Assembly (NCBI GenBank): GCA_020439485.1
Contig: JAGQSP010000384.1
Span: forward strand, 1 to 8,687
Direction of reading: 5' to 3'
DNA length: 8,687 nt
DNA from: Acidimicrobiales bacterium
GTDB lineage: Bacteria; Actinomycetota; Acidimicrobiia; Acidimicrobiales; Poriferisodalaceae
Within the stretch, counting starts at the first letter, position 1; every line of letters starts with the position of its first letter. The translations under genes and the position numbers were made by a program. The notes beneath the pieces are model-generated. The model saw nothing but the letters and a program-made list of their open reading frames with translations, did no database searches and was not told where the DNA came from. This document shows, one piece after another, positions 1 to 5,431 of the stretch.

Positions 1-231
1 CTCGACCAGACCCCGCCCGAGTTGGCCGCCGACATCATGGAGCAAGGCATCGTGCTCGCCGGTGGGGGAGCCCTGCTCAGGGGTCTGGATACACGCCTCC
101 ACGAAGAGACGGGTATGCCGATCATCATCGCCGAAGACCCGCTCAATGCGGTCGTTCGGGGCTCGGGTCAGTCGCTCGAGGAGTTCGAGACCCTGCGCGG
201 TGTCTTGTTCTCCGCCTCGACTGACCGGTGA
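1..231 (+). CDS. mreB: MreB C-terminal end (5' truncated by window)
   Basis: This is the last 76 codons of a rod-shape-determining protein MreB, a bacterial actin homologue that forms membrane-associated ATP-dependent filaments and positions side-wall peptidoglycan synthesis. The reading frame is open from base 1, so the true start lies upstream of the window. The visible part starts [14 protein letters not shown] and continues [15 protein letters not shown], which is the characteristic C-terminal MreB segment with the conserved glycine-rich turn contacting the nucleotide (GGGALL). The later [20 protein letters not shown] stretch is also typical. The protein ends in a short polar tail, FSASTDR, at a TGA stop. 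It is followed 18 bases later by mreC, the normal order of the mre cluster. Nothing looks broken. The identification is based on recognised family sequence and on context, and I consider it very secure. Confidence 0.96.
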   Translation, partial: LDQTPPELAADIMEQGIVLAGGGALLRGLDTRLHEETGMPIIIAEDPLNAVVRGSGQSLEEFETLRGVLFSASTDR

Positions 232-249
232 CGTCTACCCTGAGTCGAC

Positions 250-1404
250 GTGCTGCAGCAATCCCGTGAACCGCGTCGCCCGCGCAGCCGCACGCGGGTT
301 CGGCTGTTGCTGCTGATCATCACCGCCTTGGCACTGATCACCCTCGACTACGGGGGCTCAGACGACAGTGCCGTGGGTACCGCACGAGATGGGGCGCTCG
401 ACGTGTTGGGCCCGATCCGCTCGGCTGTCGGCTGGGTGCTGTCGCCGTTCCAGAACGGGTGGCGGGGCATCACCGACTACGACGAACTCGAGGCCGAGAA
501 CGAACGCCTCCGGGCCCAGCTCGACGAGCTGCGCGGCGAAGACCTCGAGGTCGCCGAACTGCAGAGGCGTCTTCGTGCCTACGAACAGTTGCTCGACGTC
601 CGCGACACCGAGTCGACCGCGGGTCGGGTGCTGGCTCGCGTCATCGATGCTCCGCTGTCCAACTTCGAACGCACCATAGAGATCGACGTCGGCAGCTCCG
701 ATGGGGTCGAGGTCGGAATGCCCGTCGAAGCCGGCTCGGGCTTGGTGGGCCGGGTGGTGCAGGTGGGCAACTCGCGGTCGCGCGTCGAGCTGCTGACCGA
801 CCCGGCCTTTGGTGCCGGCGTGCGTCTGGTGCGTTCTGGCGACGCCGGCGTAATCGAGGGCAACGGCCTCGGTGAGCTGCTGACCACCAAGTTCATCGAC
901 ATAGAGACCGTGGTGATTCCCGGCGAAACGGTGGTTACGTCGGGCCTCGAGGGGTCGGCATTTCCGGCGGGCATCGTGGTGGGAACCGTGGTGGCCTCGC
1001 GGGCCGACCCAGTGACCGGCAGCCAGGAGGTCGACGTGGCACCCGCCGCCGACCTCGAGCGCCTCGACCTGGTGCAAGTGGTGCTGTACATACCGCCCGA
1101 GATAGACAACCGCGGCAACCCGCCCACCACCACCAGCACCTCGACGACCGTGGTGGTGACGATTCCTCGCAGCACCACCACTCAGGCCACAACTACCACC
1201 GCGGCACAACAGACGACCACCACGGCAACGACGACCACGACCACCACCATCGCCGAGTCGACCACCACCACGGCGACCACCACCCCTGCCAACACCGACC
1301 AGACGACCTCGTCGACCACCGCGGCCGACACCACATCGACAACCGCCCAACCCGCGTCGTCATCCACCACGGCTGCGGGCGCCACCAGCTCGACCGAGGG
1401 CTGA
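250..1404 (+). CDS. mreC: Rod shape-determining protein MreC with long Thr-rich C-terminal tail
   Basis: MreC is a single-pass membrane protein whose extracytoplasmic part organises the Rod complex and is thought to activate PBP2. At 384 residues it is long for the family because of its tail. By eye the layout is: basic N-terminus (1-16), one membrane segment (about 17-32, LLLLIITALALITLDY), a coiled coil (about 78-115, starting DELEAENERLRAQLDEL), the two-subdomain beta-rich MreC core (about 120-282), and a low-complexity tail (293-384) with 45 threonines in 92 residues. GTG at 250 is the first start after an in-frame TGA at 241-243. No clear Shine-Dalgarno sequence precedes it. The gene sits between mreB and mreD, as expected. 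MreC identity is secure from the membrane-coil-core architecture and operon position. The role of the tail is unknown; it may be glycosylated or may span or contact the wall. Confidence 0.95.
   Translation: MLQQSREPRRPRSRTRVRLLLLIITALALITLDYGGSDDSAVGTARDGALDVLGPIRSAVGWVLSPFQNGWRGITDYDELEAENERLRAQLDELRGEDLEVAELQRRLRAYEQLLDVRDTESTAGRVLARVIDAPLSNFERTIEIDVGSSDGVEVGMPVEAGSGLVGRVVQVGNSRSRVELLTDPAFGAGVRLVRSGDAGVIEGNGLGELLTTKFIDIETVVIPGETVVTSGLEGSAFPAGIVVGTVVASRADPVTGSQEVDVAPAADLERLDLVQVVLYIPPEIDNRGNPPTTTSTSTTVVVTIPRSTTTQATTTTAAQQTTTTATTTTTTTIAESTTTTATTTPANTDQTTSSTTAADTTSTTAQPASSSTTAAGATSSTEG
1126..1401 (+). repeat. Low-complexity ACN-rich tract encoding the MreC threonine-rich tail
   Basis: This stretch is built almost entirely of threonine codons (mixed ACC, ACG, ACA, ACT) interspersed with Ala, Ser and Gln codons. 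The + strand is therefore very rich in A and C. The Thr codons are mixed and the run lengths vary (up to seven consecutive Thr codons near 1230-1250), so it is not a simple microsatellite. The encoded segment stays in frame to the normal mreC stop. Confidence 0.9.
1396..1400 (+). promoter_or_regulatory. Ribosome binding site for mreD
   Basis: GAGGG lies inside the last codons of mreC, 8 bases before the ATG at 1409. It supports that start and suggests that translation of mreD is linked to passage of ribosomes through the end of mreC. Confidence 0.65.
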
Positions 1405-1408
1405 GCCG

Positions 1409-1924
1409 ATGCTGGCAGGCTCGCGCCTGAGGCTGGCGCTGGTGCTGTTCGGCGGGCTGGTGCTGCAGACGGCGGTTGTGCCGCACTTCGCCGTCGCCGG
1501 CCGCATAGTCGACGTGATGCTGTTGCTGGCGGTGTGCGCCGGGATGCTGGCCGGCCCCGAGCGCGGTGCCACGGTGGGCTTCTTTGCCGGTGTAGGCACC
1601 GACCTGATCGTTCAGACCCCGTTTGGCATGTGGGCGCTGGCCGCCACGCTGACCGGCTATGGCGTCGGGGTGGTCTATGGCGGGTTCGTCGCTGGCGGCC
1701 GGCTGGTGCGCTGGGTCACCATCGCCGGGTCGCTGGCCATCGGCACCATCACCTTCGTGCTGATAGGTCGTCTGATCGGGCAAGAATTCCTGGGCGATGT
1801 CGCTTTGGTGCCCGTAGTGGCTACGGTTTCGCTGGGCGGAACCCTCCTGTCGCCGTGGGCCATGCGGGCCATGGCGTGGGGGCTGAACATGGACCGGCTC
1901 CCGTGGGACAGCGGGCGTCGCTGA
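1409..1924 (+). CDS. mreD: Rod shape-determining protein MreD
   Basis: MreD is a small polytopic membrane protein of the Rod complex that interacts with MreC and balances its effect on PBP2. The 171-residue product is the usual size for the family and is almost wholly hydrophobic. By eye I place about six membrane segments, near 8-24, 33-49, 53-68, 73-95, 101-121 and 127-146. The stretch GFFAGVGTDL (57-66) followed by GMWALAATLTGYGVG matches the conserved MreD pattern of a small-residue helix ending in an Asp, then a Gly/Ala-rich helix. The ATG at 1409 follows the mreC stop by only 4 bases and has a good GAGGG site. The protein ends in a short basic cytoplasmic tail (DRLPWDSGRR). Sequence conservation in MreD is generally weak, so operon position contributes to the call, but size, topology and motif all agree. 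Confidence 0.93.
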   Translation: MLAGSRLRLALVLFGGLVLQTAVVPHFAVAGRIVDVMLLLAVCAGMLAGPERGATVGFFAGVGTDLIVQTPFGMWALAATLTGYGVGVVYGGFVAGGRLVRWVTIAGSLAIGTITFVLIGRLIGQEFLGDVALVPVVATVSLGGTLLSPWAMRAMAWGLNMDRLPWDSGRR

Positions 1925-1926
1925 TA

Positions 1927-1946
1927 GCGCCGCCTCATGGCGGGGC
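1927..1946 (+). promoter_or_regulatory. Small hairpin in the mreD-mrdA gap
   Basis: CCGCC (1930-1934), a TCAT loop, and GGCGG (1939-1943) can form a perfect 5-bp stem. After one G-G mismatch, two further pairs (1927-1928 with 1945-1946) extend it. It ends about 15 bases before the mrdA ATG, and there is no purine-rich ribosome site between it and the ATG. No T-run follows, so it is not a Rho-independent terminator. It could influence translation of PBP2 or mRNA processing, or it may be a chance product of high GC. Confidence 0.3.
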
Positions 1947-1961
1947 GGCTGACGAACTGCG

Positions 1962-4214
1962 ATGAACGACGAACCTACAAAGGCAGCGAATACGGGTCTT
2001 CGCCTGGCGTTCCTGGGCATCGTCGTAATAGGTCTGTTCTCGGCGCTGTTCGGTCGGATGTGGTTCTTGCAGGTGCTCGCCACCGAAGAGTTCCGCGTTC
2101 AGGCCGAGACCAACCAGGTCAGGCTGGTCACCGTGCCACCCACCCGAGGTCGCATCCTCGACCGCAACGGCGAGATCCTGGCCGACAACGTGTTCACCGG
2201 CGTGGTGAAGGTCGAGCCCAGCCAATACACCGACGATGATCGCGACTTCGTGGTAGCCGAGCTCGAGAAACTGACAGGAGTGCCGGCGACCGAGATCGTG
2301 GCCCGCATCGAAGACACATCCGAGGGGTTCTTTGCACCCAGGATCGTCGCCACGGGCATGAGCGAAGACATCCTCGAGATCATCACCGAACGGGCCCTGC
2401 CCGGCGTCACCGCCGACTGGGAAGCCGTTCGTGTCTACCCACAAAAGAGCATCGCGGCCCACGTGATCGGCTATGTCGGCGCCCAGCCAGACGGTTGGCT
2501 CGACGACCATGCTGACGAGCGCTATCTGCACAGCGACCGGGTTGGCAGGGCCGGCATCGAGCTGATCTACGAGGAGATTCTGCGCGGCACCGCCGGGGTG
2601 CGAAAGATCGAGGTCGACCGCCAGAACAACGTCGTGCGCGAGTTCGGTGAAGACCCGCCCGTCGACGGCGAAGACGTCGTGCTGACCATCGACATGGATC
2701 TGCAGCGAGCTGTCGAGTACTACCTAGACCAGGGCCTCAAAGAGGCCCAGGGCCGCAGCTCGGCCGACGATTCGCGCTACAACTACCCGGCCTATGCGGG
2801 CGCGGCCGTTGTGCTCGATGTGCGCAACGGCGATGTGTTGGCCATGGCTTCGTACCCAACCTATGACCCCAACTGGTTGGTTGGTGGTATCACCGATTCG
2901 GTCTACCGGGCGACGTTCAACGACCCGTTCATTCCCGGCCGGCTCAACAACCGCGCGATCCAAGGCCTGTATGCGCCCGGCTCGGTGTTCAAGCTGATCA
3001 CCGCAATAGCGGCTACCAAGGTCGGTGCCATCAGCTCGCGCGACCTGTTCGTCGACACTGGCACATACACGGTTCCCGTTCCCGGCGGCAGCACCCACCA
3101 GAACGCGGGTGGTGCCAGCTATGGCCCGCTCGACCTGTCGCAGGCCATGACGGTGTCTTCTGACACCTACTTCTACTCGGCGGCCTACGAGACCTATGCG
3201 CTGGGCGGCGACGAGCGATGGATCATCCAGGATGTAGCGCGCGACTTCGGGTTCGGCAGCCCGACGGGTGTGCAGTTGCCTTTCGAACGCGGCGGTCGAG
3301 TACCCGATGCCGACATCAAACGAGCCCTCTTCGAGTCGGCTCCCGAGGTCTACCTGGCCGAAGACAACGCTGTCATCTGGGTGCCTGGCGACACCATCAA
3401 CATGGCGATCGGTCAGGGCTTCTTGTCCGTCACGCCACTGCAGCTGGCCAATGCTTACGCGGCATTCGCCAACGGGGGCACGCTGTTTCAGCCCAACATC
3501 GTCGACAAGACGCTGTCGCGCGACCCGCTCACCGACGGCGAGGTGGTTCGCGAGTTCGACCCCAGGGTGTTCCACGAAGTCGACACCGTGGGGGCGCCGG
3601 TAGACATCATCCGCGAGGGTCTCGAAGGGGTCACCAGGGCCCGCAACACCATCTTCGGATACACCGAGGGCACAGCCTTCCGGGCCTTCTACGACGCGGG
3701 TTGGGACAGCCGGGCCTGGCCGGTCACGGGCAAGACGGGCACCGCCGAGAACGACGGAATCAACAAGACACTGGGCCGATCCAAGGAGGACACGGCGGTG
3801 TTCGTCGGCTACGGACCCAGCAACGACCCCCGCTATGCGGTGGTGGTGCTGATGGAGGAGGCCGGCTTCGGTGGCACCGCGGCCGCACCGGTCGCCGTCA
3901 ACATCTTCGACGCCCTGCGACGCCTGGAACAGGACTGGGACGCACCCGAGGACCTTCCCCTGGAAACGGCCACACCGGCAGGCCCGCAGTGCGACGACAT
4001 TCCCATCACCGTGCTGCGCGACCCCAGCATCGAGCTGAGGGTGCCAGAGGGGTGCCCATACGGCATCCCCACGCCGGTCGTGGGGGCGACTGAGCCCGAG
4101 GAAGGTGCGGCCCCGGCGCCTACTGGCGAAGCCGACGGTGCCGCGTCTGCGGCGCTGTCGGGCATCGTGCCGGTGGCCGGGCTGTTGGCGGCTTCGCGGA
4201 GGAGGCACCGTTGA
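1962..4214 (+). CDS. mrdA: Penicillin-binding protein 2 (elongation-specific transpeptidase)
   Basis: This class B penicillin-binding protein cross-links peptidoglycan strands made by RodA during cell elongation. At 750 residues it is longer than the roughly 600-650 typical of PBP2. It has an N-terminal membrane anchor (about 15-31, LAFLGIVVIGLFSALFG) and the dimerisation/pedestal domain starting with PPTRGRILDRNGEILADN (59 onward). The transpeptidase domain carries all three active-site motifs: S341-V-F-K344 (catalytic Ser), S399-S-D401 in the PBP2-like SSDTYFY context, and K591-T-G593 followed by TAEN. A tail after about 660 contains the only two cysteines of the protein (C677, C698) and ends PAPTGE, a hydrophobic stretch (727-745) and SRRRHR. 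ATG at 1962 is the first start after an in-frame TGA at 1950, and no Shine-Dalgarno is evident. The stop overlaps the rodA start. The enzyme should be active and beta-lactam-binding; the tail's role is unknown. Confidence 0.96.
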   Translation: MNDEPTKAANTGLRLAFLGIVVIGLFSALFGRMWFLQVLATEEFRVQAETNQVRLVTVPPTRGRILDRNGEILADNVFTGVVKVEPSQYTDDDRDFVVAELEKLTGVPATEIVARIEDTSEGFFAPRIVATGMSEDILEIITERALPGVTADWEAVRVYPQKSIAAHVIGYVGAQPDGWLDDHADERYLHSDRVGRAGIELIYEEILRGTAGVRKIEVDRQNNVVREFGEDPPVDGEDVVLTIDMDLQRAVEYYLDQGLKEAQGRSSADDSRYNYPAYAGAAVVLDVRNGDVLAMASYPTYDPNWLVGGITDSVYRATFNDPFIPGRLNNRAIQGLYAPGSVFKLITAIAATKVGAISSRDLFVDTGTYTVPVPGGSTHQNAGGASYGPLDLSQAMTVSSDTYFYSAAYETYALGGDERWIIQDVARDFGFGSPTGVQLPFERGGRVPDADIKRALFESAPEVYLAEDNAVIWVPGDTINMAIGQGFLSVTPLQLANAYAAFANGGTLFQPNIVDKTLSRDPLTDGEVVREFDPRVFHEVDTVGAPVDIIREGLEGVTRARNTIFGYTEGTAFRAFYDAGWDSRAWPVTGKTGTAENDGINKTLGRSKEDTAVFVGYGPSNDPRYAVVVLMEEAGFGGTAAAPVAVNIFDALRRLEQDWDAPEDLPLETATPAGPQCDDIPITVLRDPSIELRVPEGCPYGIPTPVVGATEPEEGAAPAPTGEADGAASAALSGIVPVAGLLAASRRRHR
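4198..4205 (+). promoter_or_regulatory. Strong ribosome binding site deciding the TTG start of rodA
   Basis: GGAGGAGG lies within the last codons of mrdA, 5 bases before TTG at 4211. It is the strongest Shine-Dalgarno I see in the window. It justifies a TTG start that overlaps the mrdA stop (TTGA), an arrangement that favours translational coupling of PBP2 and RodA. Confidence 0.75.
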
Positions 4215-5368
4215 TCACCTCGCTTCCCGTCAGGCGCGACCTGCGCTCGCCCATTCGTTACGTCGACTGGTTGTTGCCCCTACTGTCGGTGGCCATCTCG
4301 GTGTTCGGCGTGTTCATGAACTACAGCGCAACCTGGCGCCTTCAGCAATTCAACGGAGACGACCCGTACCTGTACGCCCGTCGCCAGGCGATCTTCGTTG
4401 TGGTCGGTGTCATCGCCATGTTCGCCATAACGGCCGTCGACTACAGGGTGCTTCGCGAGTTTGCGCCCCAGATCTACCTGCTGACCCTGGTGGTGCTGGT
4501 TGCGGTGCTGTTCATGGGCAAGGAGGTCAACGGGGCAAAGGCCTGGTTCCAGCTTCCGGGTGGCATCCAGATCCAGCCCTCGGAATTCGGCAAGATCGCC
4601 GTCATCGCCGCCCTTGCCGCGTTTGCATCCACCAAGGCTCAGCACTTCGATCTTCACGCACTGCTGAACTCGCTGCTGATCATCGGTGTGCCCATGTCGT
4701 TGGTGTTCCTCGAGAACGACCTCGGAACGATGCTGGTGTACGTGTCGATCATGATGGGTGTGCTCTTTGTTGCGGGCACCCGCGTCCGCCACATCGTGGT
4801 CATGACGTTGCTAGGTGTGTTGGCGGCCACCGTGCTGTTCCAGTTCGACGATCTCACCGGAATCGAGCTGATCGGCCCGGCCCAGGAACAGCGACTCACC
4901 GCCTTCCTCGACCAGGAGAGCGACCTCGACGTCGCCAACTACAACCTCCAGCAGTCGCAGATCGCCATCGGTTCGGGCGGTTTGACCGGACGCGGATATC
5001 TGAACGGCATACAGACCAACCTCGATCTGGTGCCTGCCCAGGAAACCGACTTCATCTTCACTGCGGCGGGCGAGGAGTTGGGCTTCCTGTTCGGTTCGCT
5101 ACCCCTTCTGGCCGCCTACCTGCTGCTGGTGTGGCGCATCCTGCGGGCGGCACAGTTGTCGGCCGACATGTTCGGAACCCTGCTGTGCGTGGGGGTCATG
5201 TCGATGCTGTTGTTCCAGGTGTTCCAGAACCTGGGGATGACGATGGGCATCATGCCCATCACCGGTATTCCATTGCCATTCATGAGCCATGGTGGGTCTT
5301 CGGTCATCACAGCGTTCATCGGCGTGGGTCTGGTCATCAACGTCAGGGCGCGCCGTTTCGCGGGCTGA
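4211..5368 (+). CDS. rodA: Peptidoglycan glycosyltransferase RodA (SEDS family)
   Basis: RodA polymerises lipid II into glycan strands and works as a pair with PBP2. The 385-residue product is mostly membrane helices, with about ten expected. It carries the SEDS family signatures: GAKAWFQLPGGIQIQPSEFGK, ending in the conserved PSE-F-K; a short ENDLGT; QLQ-type sequence ahead of IAIGSGGLTGRGYLNG; PAQETDFIFTAAGEELGF containing D280, which aligns with the essential aspartate of the large extracytoplasmic loop; and the C-terminal GIPLPFMSHGGSS motif. The first of these is shown in outline only: key residues are W with the following PSE. The TTG start at 4211 overlaps the mrdA stop by 4 bases and follows a strong GGAGGAGG site, so the N-terminus MITSLPVRRDLRSP is well supported. 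FtsW is the paralogue to exclude; adjacency to PBP2 and the mre genes makes RodA the better name. Confidence 0.96.
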   Translation: MITSLPVRRDLRSPIRYVDWLLPLLSVAISVFGVFMNYSATWRLQQFNGDDPYLYARRQAIFVVVGVIAMFAITAVDYRVLREFAPQIYLLTLVVLVAVLFMGKEVNGAKAWFQLPGGIQIQPSEFGKIAVIAALAAFASTKAQHFDLHALLNSLLIIGVPMSLVFLENDLGTMLVYVSIMMGVLFVAGTRVRHIVVMTLLGVLAATVLFQFDDLTGIELIGPAQEQRLTAFLDQESDLDVANYNLQQSQIAIGSGGLTGRGYLNGIQTNLDLVPAQETDFIFTAAGEELGFLFGSLPLLAAYLLLVWRILRAAQLSADMFGTLLCVGVMSMLLFQVFQNLGMTMGIMPITGIPLPFMSHGGSSVITAFIGVGLVINVRARRFAG

Positions 5369-5373
5369 ACACC

Positions 5374-5417
5374 AAGCGCTGCGGTTGGCAGTGCCTAAAA
5401 AAGCGTTCAGTGCGGTT
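5374..5417 (+). repeat. Imperfect direct repeat in the rodA-radical SAM gap
   Basis: AAGCGCTGCGGTT (5374-5386) recurs as AAGCGTTCAGTGCGGTT (5401-5417), with four extra bases inside the second copy; TGCGGTT is identical in both. The copies flank an A-run (5397-5402). Direct half-sites upstream of a possible promoter could bind a regulator, but in so short a region this may be coincidence. Confidence 0.3.
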
Positions 5418-5422
5418 ACCAT
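5417..5422 (+). promoter_or_regulatory. Possible -10 element upstream of the radical SAM gene
   Basis: TACCAT fits the actinobacterial TANNNT -10 pattern. If used, transcription would start near 5429, giving a leader of about 0-3 bases ahead of the ATG at 5432. That agrees with the absence of a Shine-Dalgarno there. No good -35 hexamer sits at the usual distance: TTGGCA at 5385-5390 is 26 bases away, which is too far. This is suggestive only. Confidence 0.3.
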
Positions 5423-5431
5423 GACGAAATC

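Noticed and set aside
358..1350. Minus-strand frame opposite mreC, extremely Gly/Arg-rich
   Set aside because: The Gly/Arg richness is the direct complement of the Thr-codon tract and GC-rich mreC, not an independent protein.
1193..2083. Minus-strand frame across mreC, mreD and the start of mrdA
   Set aside because: It spans three + strand genes and their junctions, with Trp/Arg runs that are the complement of Thr codons.
2724..4208. 494-codon open frame on the minus strand opposite mrdA
   Set aside because: It mirrors the strongly supported PBP2 gene with all active-site motifs. Long antisense frames are expected at high GC, and the translation is Arg/His/Val-rich with no recognisable domain.
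5384..5402. Possible terminator after rodA (GGCAGTGCC followed by an A-run)
   Set aside because: Only a 3-bp stem forms, and the run is A rather than T on the + strand. On the minus strand there is no gene for it to terminate.
4105..5424. 439-codon + strand frame overlapping rodA
   Set aside because: It is an alternate frame of rodA, composed of Arg/His/Pro-rich sequence without membrane helices; the true frame carries all SEDS motifs.
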